Below, one piece after another: positions 47,071-55,783 of a stretch of DNA of 64,000 nt. This DNA comes from Mameliella sp. CS4 (GTDB lineage: Bacteria > Pseudomonadota > Alphaproteobacteria > Rhodobacterales > Rhodobacteraceae), in the NCBI RefSeq assembly GCF_019392335.1, contig NZ_JAHXRQ010000019.1, positions 43,287-107,286 on the forward strand, given 5' to 3'. The position numbers were made by a program, and so were the translations under genes. Numbering within the stretch: position 1 is the stretch's first letter; each line of letters starts with the position of its first letter. Below the pieces are notes generated by a model. It was given only the letters and a program-made list of their open reading frames with translations, was not told where the DNA came from and ran no database searches.

Positions 47071-47952
47071 ATGTTCGGTTTCTGCACTGATCCCGAAACG
47101 CTCTCGGACATCGCATGGATGGCTTGCTACCTGACCACGGGCAAGCACATGGCCATCTACTTTTCGGTGGGTACGGTCCTGCTGCTCCTTGCGATCACGG
47201 CCCCCGCCGCGCTGGCTTTCGGCTTTGCCGGGGCCTCGGCGGCCCGGTCGCGCATCCTGCCGATCAGCTGGCTGGGACGTGGGTACATCGCCGTGGTGCG
47301 CGGCGTCCCGGACATCGCCTTTTTCCTGTTCTTCGTGATCGCGCTCGACCAGTTCTTTGAATGGATCCGGCACGAGGTGAAATGCCCCGACTGGGATCAG
47401 CCGATCCGGCAGGGCAATGATTTCGTTGTCTGCGCCGCGGCCAAGCTGCCACAGGGCAACGCGGCACAATGGGTACACGAAACCTATGGATTCTTCTTGG
47501 CGGTGCTGACTTTTGCCATTGTTTTCGGGGCCTTCGCGGCCAATGTCCTTTATGGCGCGATGCGGGCCGTGCCCCGCGCCCAGATGGAAACCGCCGAGGC
47601 CTATGGCATGAGCCCGCGCCAATGTTACTGGCGCATCCTGGTGCCGCAGATGTGGGTCTTTGCCCTGCCCGGCCTGTCGAACCTCTGGATGGTGCTGATC
47701 AAGGCGACACCGCTGCTGTTTCTCCTCGGCGTCGAGGATATCGTCTACTGGGCGCGCGAACTGGGCGGGACCAAGACAGCCCGGTTCACCGACTATCCAC
47801 ATGGCGACTGGCGCATGTGGTATTTCCTGGCCCTGCTGGTTTTCTACCTGCTGTTCACGCGGGCGTCGGAGATCGTACTCGACCGGATCATGAAGCGGTT
47901 GACCCACGGCCAGGCGACCTCCGGCGGCGAAGCGCAGAGGAAAGCGGCATGA
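47071..47952 (+). CDS. Amino acid ABC transporter permease 1
   Basis: 293 residues. Membrane spans include AIYFSVGTVLLLLAITAPAA and FFLAVLTFAIVFGAFAANVL; the cytoplasmic EAA loop reads METAEAYGMSPRQCYWRILV (E-x-A-x-A-x-G). A periplasmic insertion around VKCPDWDQPIRQGNDFVVCA has two Cys and is unusual for the family. The first 20 residues before span one are also atypical. Its stop overlaps the second permease by four bases. Confidence 0.88.
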   Translation: MFGFCTDPETLSDIAWMACYLTTGKHMAIYFSVGTVLLLLAITAPAALAFGFAGASAARSRILPISWLGRGYIAVVRGVPDIAFFLFFVIALDQFFEWIRHEVKCPDWDQPIRQGNDFVVCAAAKLPQGNAAQWVHETYGFFLAVLTFAIVFGAFAANVLYGAMRAVPRAQMETAEAYGMSPRQCYWRILVPQMWVFALPGLSNLWMVLIKATPLLFLLGVEDIVYWARELGGTKTARFTDYPHGDWRMWYFLALLVFYLLFTRASEIVLDRIMKRLTHGQATSGGEAQRKAA

Positions 47953-48755
47953 GCTGTTTGCAGACCATCGCCGACTATGGCTTGCGCTCCATCGGCATCG
48001 GCGAGCGGTTGTTGCCGCGCGAGGATTTCACGCTCTGCCAGCAGTTTACGCTGATCGGCTCGGGGATGATCTGGAACGTCTACTTCGGGTTGATCGCCCT
48101 CTTGACCGGGTTCTTCCTGGCGACGGTGGTGGCGCTGGGAAAGGCGTCCTCGAACCCGCTGGCGCGCAAACCCTCGGAATGGTTCATCTTTGTTTTCCGT
48201 GGTAGCCCGCTGTTTATCCAGTTCTTCTTTGCCTATTTCGCCTTCCTCAGCCTGAAATCCGTCTCGCCCGTCTTCGACCCCTTCACCTCGGCCTGGTTGG
48301 GGGCGGCGATCGTGCTGTTCCTGAACACCGCCGCCTATTCCGGTGAAATCTTCTATGGCGCGCTGCTCTCGATCCCCAAGGGCGACACGGAGGCGGCGGA
48401 TGCCTATGGATTCTCGGGGCTGACCAAGTTCCGCAAGATCACCTGGCCCACCATGTTGCGGCTGGCCTGGCCCGCCTACACGAACGAAGCGATCTTTCTC
48501 TTTCACGCCACGACGCTGGTCTATTTCTCGGGCTTTCCGGCGTGGCGACAAAAGGGCGACGCGCTCTACTACGCCAATTACTTCGCTGACAAGACCTTCA
48601 ACCCCTTTGTCCCATACCCGATCCTGGCGGGGTATTTCATCCTGGTGACGCTGGTTATCATCACCTGTTTCGGGCTGGTGAACCGGCGGCTGAACCGGCA
48701 CCTGCCGCAAGAGGTGCGGGGGCGGTTGAAGATGCGGATGAACCTGATCCGCTGA
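47949..48755 (+). CDS. Amino acid ABC transporter permease 2
   Basis: 268 residues from the ATG at 47949. Spans around IWNVYFGLIALLTGFFLATV, PLFIQFFFAYFAFLSLKSV and YFILVTLVIITCFGLVNRRL; EAA loop DTEAADAYGFSGLTKFRKIT. The insert YFSGFPAWRQKGDALYYANY before the last span is longer than in HisM-type proteins. Forms a heterodimeric channel with permease 1. Confidence 0.88.
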   Translation: MSCLQTIADYGLRSIGIGERLLPREDFTLCQQFTLIGSGMIWNVYFGLIALLTGFFLATVVALGKASSNPLARKPSEWFIFVFRGSPLFIQFFFAYFAFLSLKSVSPVFDPFTSAWLGAAIVLFLNTAAYSGEIFYGALLSIPKGDTEAADAYGFSGLTKFRKITWPTMLRLAWPAYTNEAIFLFHATTLVYFSGFPAWRQKGDALYYANYFADKTFNPFVPYPILAGYFILVTLVIITCFGLVNRRLNRHLPQEVRGRLKMRMNLIR

Positions 48756-48796
48756 AATTCCCCAAAGGGGGGCTGCAGCTAGATAAGGAAATCACG

Positions 48797-49216
48797 ATGA
48801 CCGCCACGATCACTTTTCGCTCTGTCGTAGATCCGTCCGACTGCGACTTCCTGGGGCACATGAATGTCTCGCGCTACTTCGCCGCCTGTTCGGACGGGGT
48901 CATTGCAATCCAGTCCGAAATGGGCCTGACCGCCGAGGACATGCGCCGCGGGCGACAACTATCCTTTGCGGTGGTCCATGCTGAGAGCGACTTTCTTGCC
49001 GAACTGGAGGCGGGCGACAGCATTCGACTGGAAAGCGAAGTGCTGGCGATCGGGAGCAAGTCGATGACCTTCCGGCATCGGCTGATCCGCTGCGGCGATG
49101 AAAAACTGGCCTTTGAAACACTGTTCAAGTGCGTAATGCTCTCTCTGGAAGCCCGGCGGGCGATGGATGTGCCCGACGATGTGCGGGAGAAGGCGCGGGC
49201 CTTCATGCCGGAGTAA
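48797..49216 (+). CDS. Acyl-CoA thioesterase, 4-hydroxybenzoyl-CoA thioesterase-like
   Basis: 139 residues of hotdog fold. The active-site motif VVDPSDCDFLGHMNVSRYFA contains the catalytic Asp of the D-x-x-x-H-x-N-x-x-R/xY pattern; FVV-like strand QLSFAVVHAESDFLAELEAG follows. Substrate unknown. It lies between the ABC importer and the polyamine-type cluster and is transcribed the same way, so the importer, this gene and the cluster could be functionally related; that is inference. Confidence 0.85.
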   Translation: MTATITFRSVVDPSDCDFLGHMNVSRYFAACSDGVIAIQSEMGLTAEDMRRGRQLSFAVVHAESDFLAELEAGDSIRLESEVLAIGSKSMTFRHRLIRCGDEKLAFETLFKCVMLSLEARRAMDVPDDVREKARAFMPE

Positions 49217-49244
49217 CCAGACCCGGCGGCAGGTGGTGCGCCCT

Positions 49245-49290
49245 GTACGTTTTGTACAAAACGTACGTCGATTCCGGCAAAACGTACAAA
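49245..49290. promoter_or_regulatory. Palindromic operator cluster upstream of the glutamine synthetase operon
   Basis: A perfect 22-bp palindrome (49245-49266; half GTACGTTTTGT) is followed by a further AAAACGTACAAA (49279-49290). The nonamer AAAACGTAC thus occurs twice directly, with start points 21 bases apart (two helical turns), and once inverted. It is a strong candidate binding site for the operon's regulator, which is not encoded next to it. Confidence 0.7.
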
Positions 49291-49402
49291 CCGGCAAGGA
49301 ACGGTTAACCCGGGCCAAACTGTGCCCGCAAAAGGGGCGGCCAGCCGCGTCCCGCGACGTAGCGGACACGCCCCCCTTGCCCAACGGCGCGGGCTCGCCT
49401 AT

Positions 49403-49418
49403 GAATTTGATCAAATTC
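49403..49418. promoter_or_regulatory. 16-bp palindrome near the first glutamine synthetase start
   Basis: GAATTTGATCAAATTC is a perfect palindrome ending 18 bases before the ATG at 49437. The core TTTGATCAAA recalls GntR-type operators; FNR is excluded because the four-base spacer is missing. Position suggests control of transcription or translation initiation of the polyamine-type operon. Confidence 0.55.
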
Positions 49419-49436
49419 TGAAAGCACGAGATCCCC

Positions 49437-50783
49437 ATGCCCGCCCCCAGCGCCGACTGGCTGCACGACCGCCCGCAAATCCGCACCATCCGAGCCGCCG
49501 CCTGTGACGTGAATGGCGTCGCCCGGGGCAAACGCATGCCCATCCCCAGCGCCGTCAAGATGCTCACGGGCGGCACGCGCTTTCCCTTCTCGGCGCTGAA
49601 CGTCGACATCTGGGGCGAGGACATCGCCGACAGCCCGCTGGTCTTTGACAGTGGCGACCGTGATGCGATCCTGTTCCCGACCGAACGCGGCTTTGTCCCC
49701 ATGCCCTGGCTGGAGGCGCCGACCGCCCTGCTGCCGATCTGGATGTTCCACGAGGACGGCCGCCCCTACGAGGGCGATCCGCGCCACGCGCTGTCCTTCG
49801 TGCAGAAACGCTTTGCCGAAAAGGGGCTGACTCCGGTTGTCGCGGTCGAGCTGGAATTCTACCTGATCGACGACAGCACGCGGCGCCTGCAGGTGCCGAT
49901 CAGTCCCCGCTCGGGCAAGCGGCGGGACGCGGCGGAGGTGCTGTCGATCCGGGCGCTGGATGCCTTCGACATCTTCTTTACCGACCTCTACGAGGCCTGC
50001 GAGGTCATGGACATTCCCGCCGACACGCTGATTTCCGAGGCGGGAATCGGCCAGTTCGAGGTCAACCTGATGCACCAGGCGGACCCGTTGAAAGCCGCCG
50101 ACGATGCCTGGCTGTTCAAGCAGCTGGTCAAGGGGCTGGCCCGGAAACACGGCTTTGCCGCCAGCTTCATGGCGAAACCCTATGAGGATTATTCGGGCAA
50201 CGGGATGCATGCGCATTTCTCGGTGCTGGACAAGGACGGCAAGAACATCTTCGACAACGGCGGGCCTGAGGGCACGGATGCGCTGCGCCATGCCATCGGC
50301 GGCTGTCTTGCGGCGCTGTCGGACAGCGCGCTGGTCTATGCCCCGCATCTGAACAGCTATGAGCGCATCGTGCCCGGCTCTCACGCGCCCTCGGCGATCT
50401 GCTGGGCCTATGACAACCGCACGGCGGCGGTGCGCGTGCCCTCTGGCCCGCCGGCGGCACGCCGGATCGAACACAGGGTCGCGGGCGGTGACGTGAACCC
50501 CTACCTGGCACTGGCGGCCATCCTGGGTGCCGCGCTGATGGGCATGGAAGACGGCACAGAGCCGCCCGAGCGCATCACCGGCAACGCCTACGACCAGGAC
50601 CTGCCGCATATCCCGCGTGACTGGGGCAGCGCCATCGAGGCCTTTGCCGACAGCAAGGTGATCCCCCGAATCTTTCCGCAGGAGCTGATCCGCAATTTTG
50701 TCCTGACCAAGCGGCAGGAGTTGCGCGACCTGGCCGAGTTGACCAAGCACGAACAGATGGACCTTTACCTGGATACGGTCTGA
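49437..50783 (+). CDS. Glutamine synthetase family protein, probable gamma-glutamylpolyamine synthetase (PuuA-like) 1
   Basis: 448 residues. The GS fold is shown by VVAVELEFYLIDDSTRRLQV (metal Glu residues), SGNGMHAHFSVLDKDGKNIF (metal His) and NRTAAVRVPSGPPAARRIEH, then GDVNPYLALAAI. It lacks the long N-terminal pattern of nitrogen-assimilating GlnA and is grouped with a gamma-glutamyl hydrolase-like amidotransferase, a second GS and an FAD oxidase, the set used in the gamma-glutamylated putrescine pathway. Substrate is inferred from context. Confidence 0.85.
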   Translation: MPAPSADWLHDRPQIRTIRAAACDVNGVARGKRMPIPSAVKMLTGGTRFPFSALNVDIWGEDIADSPLVFDSGDRDAILFPTERGFVPMPWLEAPTALLPIWMFHEDGRPYEGDPRHALSFVQKRFAEKGLTPVVAVELEFYLIDDSTRRLQVPISPRSGKRRDAAEVLSIRALDAFDIFFTDLYEACEVMDIPADTLISEAGIGQFEVNLMHQADPLKAADDAWLFKQLVKGLARKHGFAASFMAKPYEDYSGNGMHAHFSVLDKDGKNIFDNGGPEGTDALRHAIGGCLAALSDSALVYAPHLNSYERIVPGSHAPSAICWAYDNRTAAVRVPSGPPAARRIEHRVAGGDVNPYLALAAILGAALMGMEDGTEPPERITGNAYDQDLPHIPRDWGSAIEAFADSKVIPRIFPQELIRNFVLTKRQELRDLAELTKHEQMDLYLDTV

Positions 50784-50838
50784 GCTTGCAGGGCGCGCGG
50801 CGCGCGCCTAGCTTGCGGGCCAGGAACATGGGTGTTTC

Positions 50839-51537
50839 ATGAAAATCGGCATATTGCAGACGGGCATCGTGGTGCCGGAACTGGCGCAGGACCACGGCCA
50901 GTACCCGGAAATGTTCATGGATCGCCTGTCCCACGCCGGGTTCGCGTTCGAGACCTGGTCCGTGGTCAACGGGGAATTTCCGCCGGGACCGGAGGCCGCC
51001 GACGGCTGGCTGATCACCGGCTCGCGCCACGGGGTCTATGAGGATCACGCCTGGCTGCCGCCGCTCGAAGAGTTGATCCGGCAGATCGTCGCGGCGGGCA
51101 AGCCGCTGGTGGGGATCTGTTTCGGTCACCAGGTCATCGCGCAAGCGCTGGGGGGCCGGGCCGTGAAATATCCCGGCGGCTGGGCCGTGGGGCCGCAGAC
51201 CTATGACTTTGCGGGACGCGGGCCGAAAACGGTCATGGCTTGGCACCAGGACCAGGTGACGGAGCCGCCAAAGGGCGCGGTGACGCTGGCCAGCAATGAG
51301 TTCTGCAGACATGCGGCCCTGCTCTATCCCGGCAAGGCCTACACGGTGCAGCCCCACCCCGAGTTCGACCGCGCCTTTACCAAGGGCCTGATCGACAAGC
51401 GCGGTCGCGGCGTGGTGCCCGACGAGATCCTGCAAGAGGCCGAGGCCGGGCTGGATGCGCCCCTGGACAGTGCCGAACTGATCGACGACCTGATTTTCTT
51501 CCTGAAACACAAGCGGCTGCCAGAGCGCGCCGCCTGA
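50839..51537 (+). CDS. Class I glutamine amidotransferase (gamma-glutamyl hydrolase-like, PuuD-type context)
   Basis: 232 residues. Nucleophilic C94 in KPLVGICFGHQVIAQALGG and the His/Glu pair in YTVQPHPEFDRAF. The family is that of GMP synthase-type GATases, somewhat different from E. coli PuuD, but in polyamine clusters such proteins are thought to release the gamma-glutamyl group. Located between the two glutamine synthetase genes. Confidence 0.82.
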   Translation: MKIGILQTGIVVPELAQDHGQYPEMFMDRLSHAGFAFETWSVVNGEFPPGPEAADGWLITGSRHGVYEDHAWLPPLEELIRQIVAAGKPLVGICFGHQVIAQALGGRAVKYPGGWAVGPQTYDFAGRGPKTVMAWHQDQVTEPPKGAVTLASNEFCRHAALLYPGKAYTVQPHPEFDRAFTKGLIDKRGRGVVPDEILQEAEAGLDAPLDSAELIDDLIFFLKHKRLPERAA

Positions 51538-51554
51538 AACGCAAAGGACATTCC

Positions 51555-52928
51555 GTGGACACGAGCGCCCCGAAAGATTGGACCGAAAGCCTGCCCGAAC
51601 CGGCCCGCGCCTACCTGGAGGGGCGCCGCCTGGACGAGGTCGAATGCATCGTCTCGGACCTGCCCGGGATCGCGCGGGGCAAGGCGGTGCCGGCCTCGAA
51701 ATTCGCCCGGATGGACTATTTCCACCTGCCGGATTCGATCTTCTTCCAGACCATCACCGGCGACTGGGGCGAGGCCGCGGGAGAGGACGGGTTCATCGAA
51801 CGGGACATGATCCTGAAGCCCGACATGAGCACCGCGACCGCCGCGCCCTGGACCGGCGACTGGACCCTGCAGGTGATCCACGACGCCTATGACCGGCACG
51901 ACGTGCCGGTGCCCTTTTCCCCGCGCAACATCCTGAAACGGGTGATGGGGCTCTACGAGGCGCAGGGCTGGAAACCCGTGGTGGCGCCGGAAATGGAGTT
52001 TTACCTGGTGGCGCGCAACGTCGACCCGGCCAAGGACATCGAGCCGATGATGGGCCGCTCCGGCCGCCCTGCCGCCGCGCGCCAGGCCTATTCGATGACC
52101 GCCGTGGACGAGTTCGGCCCGGTGATCGACGATATCTATGACTTCGCCGAGGCGCAGGGATTCGAGATCGACGGCATCACCCAGGAAGGCGGCGCCGGGC
52201 AGTTGGAGATCAACCTGCGGCATGGCTCGCCCGTCAAGCTGGCGGACGAAGTGTTCTACTTCAAGCGGCTGATCCGCGAGGCGGCGCTGCGGCACGATTG
52301 TTTCGCCACTTTCATGGCCAAGCCCATCGCCGACGAACCGGGCAGCGCGATGCACATCCACCACTCGGTGCTGGACCTCGAAACCGGGAAGAACCTGTTT
52401 TCCGGCCCGCAGGGCGGTGAAACGGATGCCTTTTTCCATTTCATCGGCGGGCTGCAGGCGTATCTGCCCTCGGCCATCGCGGTGCTGGCGCCTTACGTGA
52501 ACAGCTATCGACGCTACGTGAAGGACCACGCGGCGCCGATCAACCTGGAATGGGGACGCGACAACCGCACGACAGGCATCCGCATCCCGCTGTCCGGCCC
52601 AGAGGCGCGGCGGGTGGAGAACCGGCTGGCGGGCATGGACTGCAACCCCTACCTCGGCATCGCGGCCTCGCTGGCCTGCGGCTATCTCGGCCTGATGGAA
52701 GAGCGGCGCCCGTCGAAGCAATTTCGCGGCGATGCCTACGAGGGCGAGGGCGACATTCCCCGGGTTCTGGGCCAGGCGCTGGACATCTTCGACGGAGCCG
52801 ACGCGCTGCACGAGGTGCTGGGGCCGGAGTTTGCGAGGGTCTATTCCATCGTCAAGCGTACGGAATACGAGGAATTCCTGCAGGTGATCTCTCCGTGGGA
52901 GCGAGAGCACCTGTTGTTGAACGTGTAA
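51555..52928 (+). CDS. Glutamine synthetase family protein, PuuA-like 2
   Basis: 457 residues. GS motifs: VVAPEMEFYLVARNVDPAKD, GSAMHIHHSVLDLETGKNLF and NRTTGIRIPLSGPEARRVEN. The N-terminus EPARAYLEGRRLDEVECIVS and GIARGKAVP match the paralogue group of polyamine-type synthetases rather than GlnA. Two such enzymes side by side suggest different amine substrates. The 110 bases after it hold a Rhodobacterales-type repeat. Confidence 0.85.
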   Translation: MDTSAPKDWTESLPEPARAYLEGRRLDEVECIVSDLPGIARGKAVPASKFARMDYFHLPDSIFFQTITGDWGEAAGEDGFIERDMILKPDMSTATAAPWTGDWTLQVIHDAYDRHDVPVPFSPRNILKRVMGLYEAQGWKPVVAPEMEFYLVARNVDPAKDIEPMMGRSGRPAAARQAYSMTAVDEFGPVIDDIYDFAEAQGFEIDGITQEGGAGQLEINLRHGSPVKLADEVFYFKRLIREAALRHDCFATFMAKPIADEPGSAMHIHHSVLDLETGKNLFSGPQGGETDAFFHFIGGLQAYLPSAIAVLAPYVNSYRRYVKDHAAPINLEWGRDNRTTGIRIPLSGPEARRVENRLAGMDCNPYLGIAASLACGYLGLMEERRPSKQFRGDAYEGEGDIPRVLGQALDIFDGADALHEVLGPEFARVYSIVKRTEYEEFLQVISPWEREHLLLNV

Positions 52929-52949
52929 TCCAGCGGTGCGCGCTGACGC

Positions 52950-53037
52950 GCGCGCAGGTGGTGGGATGGGGGCTCTGCCCCCGGCTCTGCGAGCCTCCCC
53001 CGGAGGTATTTTCAGCCAAAAGAAACCGGGAGTTGTC
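52950..53037. repeat. Interspersed GC-rich repeat of Rhodobacterales type
   Basis: GGGGGCTCTGCCCCCGG followed by a second GC hairpin (GGCTCTGCGAGCC) and CTCCCCCGGAGGTATTTT. Sequences of this pattern are scattered between genes in Roseobacter-group genomes, as I recall. A related piece in the other orientation (CTTCTTGGTCCAAATCCCC) lies at about 58036-58054 before purD. Confidence 0.55.
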
Positions 53038-53039
53038 CT

Positions 53040-54341
53040 GTGAATCTTCTGTTTTCCAATGACCGGCGCGGGGCCTATCCCGAGAGTTGGTATGCGGCGG
53101 TGACCCCGGAATTGCCGCCCTACCCGGTGCTGAAGGGCGAGGTGCGGGCCGATGTCTGCGTCGTGGGCGGTGGGTTCACCGGGCTGTCGGCGGCGCTGCA
53201 TCTGGCCGAAGCCGGGTTGGAAGTCGTGCTGGTCGAGGCGCATCGGGTGGGCTTTGGCGCCTCGGGACGCAACGGCGGGCAGCTGGGCAGCGGCCAGCGG
53301 CAGGACCAGGTCAAACTGGAGAAGATGGTGGGGCGCGAAGAGGCGCGCCGGTTCTGGGACCTGGGTGAGGCGGCCAAGGCGCTGGTGCGGGACCTGGCGG
53401 CCCGGCATGGGATCGACTGTGATCTGCGCGACGGCATCGCTTGGGCCGGGTCCTCGGACGGATCGGTGCGCGAGCTGCACGACTATGCCGCGCATATGGA
53501 CCGTCACTATGGCTATGCGCTGGAGGTGCTGGACATGGAGGCCTTTGCGGCGCTCTGCCCCTCTCCGGCCTATCGCGGCGGGGTGCTGGACCGGGGGGCG
53601 GCGCATCTGAACCCGCTGAAACTGGCGTTGGGGCTGGCACGGGCAGCAGAAGGCGCCGGGGCGCGGATTTTCGAGCGCAGCCATGTGCATCACATCCGGC
53701 ATGGCAAGACGGTGACCGTGCAGACCGACGCTGGGCGCGTGGTGGCCGATCACCTGGTTCTGGGCTGCAACGGCTACCTGGGCGGGTTGGACCGGCAGGT
53801 GGCGGCGCGGGTCATGCCGATCAACAATTTCGTGGTGGCGACGGAACCGCTGGGGGCAGAGGCCGGACGCGTGCTGCGTGAGGAAATCGCGGTGTCGGAC
53901 GACCGCTTTGTCGTCAATTACTTCCGGCTGTCGCCGGAGGGGCGGCTGCTGTTCGGCGGCGGCGAGAGCTATGGCTATCGCTTCCCCGCGGACATCCGCG
54001 CGACGGTGCGCAAGCCGATGCTGGAGATCTTTCCGCATCTGCGCGACGTGGAACTGACGCATGCCTGGGGCGGGACGCTGGCGATCACCATGAAACGCCT
54101 GCCGCATCTGGCCCGGCTTGCGCCTAATGTGCTGAGCGCCTCGGGCTATTCCGGGCACGGGGTGGGCAACGCGGTGCAGGCCGGCCTGTTGATGGCCGAG
54201 GCGGTGCGCGGGCAATCGTCAGGCTTCGACGCCTTCGCCGCCCTGCCCAGCCCCGCCTTTCCGGGCGGCGCCGCGTTCCGGTCGCCCCTGCTGGTGCTGG
54301 CGATGACCTGGTACGCGATGCGCGACCGACTGGGCCTGTAG
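53040..54341 (+). CDS. FAD-dependent amine oxidoreductase, gamma-glutamylputrescine oxidase-like (PuuB)
   Basis: 433 residues from a GTG at 53040. DAO-type flavin domain: VCVVGGGFTGLSAALHLAEA (Rossmann GxGxxG) followed by FGASGRNGGQLGSGQ, the motif of gamma-glutamylputrescine oxidases. Late motifs include NVLSASGYSGHGVGNAVQAG. It would oxidise the gamma-glutamylated amine made by the synthetases. Fourth gene of the cluster. Confidence 0.87.
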   Translation: MNLLFSNDRRGAYPESWYAAVTPELPPYPVLKGEVRADVCVVGGGFTGLSAALHLAEAGLEVVLVEAHRVGFGASGRNGGQLGSGQRQDQVKLEKMVGREEARRFWDLGEAAKALVRDLAARHGIDCDLRDGIAWAGSSDGSVRELHDYAAHMDRHYGYALEVLDMEAFAALCPSPAYRGGVLDRGAAHLNPLKLALGLARAAEGAGARIFERSHVHHIRHGKTVTVQTDAGRVVADHLVLGCNGYLGGLDRQVAARVMPINNFVVATEPLGAEAGRVLREEIAVSDDRFVVNYFRLSPEGRLLFGGGESYGYRFPADIRATVRKPMLEIFPHLRDVELTHAWGGTLAITMKRLPHLARLAPNVLSASGYSGHGVGNAVQAGLLMAEAVRGQSSGFDAFAALPSPAFPGGAAFRSPLLVLAMTWYAMRDRLGL

Positions 54342-54514
54342 CCTGCACTCACTCCGACAATTGGGACAACTGGATCGGATCCGTGGAGCGGATCCAATGC
54401 CGTGCCCGCGACCAAACGCACTGCTTGCCGGAAGGGCCTGCGACGCTTTGGGGCTTCCCTCACACCCTTAACTGTTTTACATTTTCGAAAACCGAACTTC
54501 AGGATTTTGAAAAC

Positions 54515-55720
54515 ATGCTTCCGAACATGCACGATGCCGAGCCGATCCCGGCCGAGGCCCGCGCCGAGATCGACCGCCTTTTGCAGTCCGGCGACCTGTT
54601 CCGGTACACCGCCCCCGAAGATGCCCCCGTTGCCCTGCTGGAACGCGAGTTCGCCGAGTTCATGGGCGTGAAATACGCCCTTGCGGTGTCGAGCTGTTCG
54701 GCGGCCCTGTTCCTGTCGCTGGAGGCGCTGGACCTGCCCAGGGGCGCGCGCGTCATGATCCCCGGCTTTACCTTTGCCGCCGTGCCCTCGTCGATCGTGC
54801 ACGCGGGGCTGGTGCCGGTGCTCTGCGAGGTGGGCGAGGATTACCGCATCGACATGAAGGATTTCGCCGCCCGCCTGCCCGGCGTGCAGGCGGTTATCGT
54901 CAGCCACATGCGCGGCCATACCTCGGACATGGACGCGATCCTGGCGCTTTGCGCCGAGGCGGATGTGCCGGTGATCGAGGATGCGGCACACAGCCTGGGC
55001 ACCACCTGGCACGGGCGCAAGATCGGCACGCTGGGCCGTGTCGGCTGTTTCAGTTTCCAGAGCTACAAGCTGGTGAATGCCGGCGAAGGCGGCATCCTGG
55101 TGACAGACGACGCCGAGATCGTGGCCCGCGCCGTGATCCTGTCGGGCGCCTATGAGCACGCCTGGAAAAAGCACCTGCGCCCCGGCGACAATACCGCCGA
55201 GCTGGAAGAGGCCTTTGCCCGCTGGCAGAACAAGCTGCCGCTCTACAACCTGCGCATGTCGAACCTCTCGGCAGCGGTGATCCGGCCGCAACTGCCGCAT
55301 ATCGACCGTCGGGTAACGGACGGGCGCCGCAACCATGACCATGTCGCGGCGCAGATCGACCGCAGCCCCTGGATCGCGGTCCCGGCAAAGCTGGCGCCCG
55401 AGGAACGCGCGCCGGATTCGCTGCAGTTCAACCTGTGCGGCATGAGTGACGCCGAGGTGCGCGCCTTTGTCGAGTCCGCCGGGGCCGAGGGCGTCAAGGT
55501 GCAGGTCTTTGGCCTGAGCCGCGACAATGCCCGCGCCTATTGGAACTGGCAGTTCCTGCCCGAAATGCCCGAGTTGCCGCGGACCCGCGCGATGCTGATG
55601 CGTGCCTGCGACACCCGCCTGCCCGCCCGCCTCTCACTCACGGACTGTGACGCCGTGGCCGCGGTGCTGACACGCGCCGCAGAACAGGCCATGACGCCGC
55701 AACGCGCCTACGGCACCTGA
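54515..55720 (+). CDS. DegT/DnrJ/EryC1-type PLP aminotransferase
   Basis: 401 residues from the ATG at 54515. PLP lysine is K185 in FSFQSYKLVNAGEGG; other motifs are the Asp of VPVIEDAAHSLG, MIPGFTFAAVPSSIVHAG and LYNLRMSNLSAAVIRPQL. Members usually transfer amino groups to keto-sugars; in the present setting it may act in amine metabolism, which is inference. A 173-base gap separates it from the oxidase, so it may have its own promoter. Confidence 0.85.
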   Translation: MLPNMHDAEPIPAEARAEIDRLLQSGDLFRYTAPEDAPVALLEREFAEFMGVKYALAVSSCSAALFLSLEALDLPRGARVMIPGFTFAAVPSSIVHAGLVPVLCEVGEDYRIDMKDFAARLPGVQAVIVSHMRGHTSDMDAILALCAEADVPVIEDAAHSLGTTWHGRKIGTLGRVGCFSFQSYKLVNAGEGGILVTDDAEIVARAVILSGAYEHAWKKHLRPGDNTAELEEAFARWQNKLPLYNLRMSNLSAAVIRPQLPHIDRRVTDGRRNHDHVAAQIDRSPWIAVPAKLAPEERAPDSLQFNLCGMSDAEVRAFVESAGAEGVKVQVFGLSRDNARAYWNWQFLPEMPELPRTRAMLMRACDTRLPARLSLTDCDAVAAVLTRAAEQAMTPQRAYGT

Positions 55721-55757
55721 GGCGGTCAGGCCGCGCCCCTGTCGCCGCAACGAGGGC

Positions 55758-55776
55758 GGCCGGGGCGCCCCCGGCC
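55758..55776. terminator. Bidirectional hairpin between convergent genes
   Basis: GGCCGGGG / CCCCGGCC stem (55758-55765 and 55769-55776) with a three-base loop, between the DegT gene and the convergent phaR gene. No strong T-run; probably stops or stabilises transcripts from both sides. Confidence 0.45.
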
Positions 55777-55783
55777 GGATAGA

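Noticed and set aside
49403..49418. FNR/FnrL box
   Set aside because: The sequence has TTGATCAA without the four-base spacer of TTGAT-N4-ATCAA, so it is not an FNR site.
51339..54215. 958-codon minus-strand frame over the polyamine cluster
   Set aside because: Antisense to three well-supported genes; the third-position GC bias keeps the opposite frame open.
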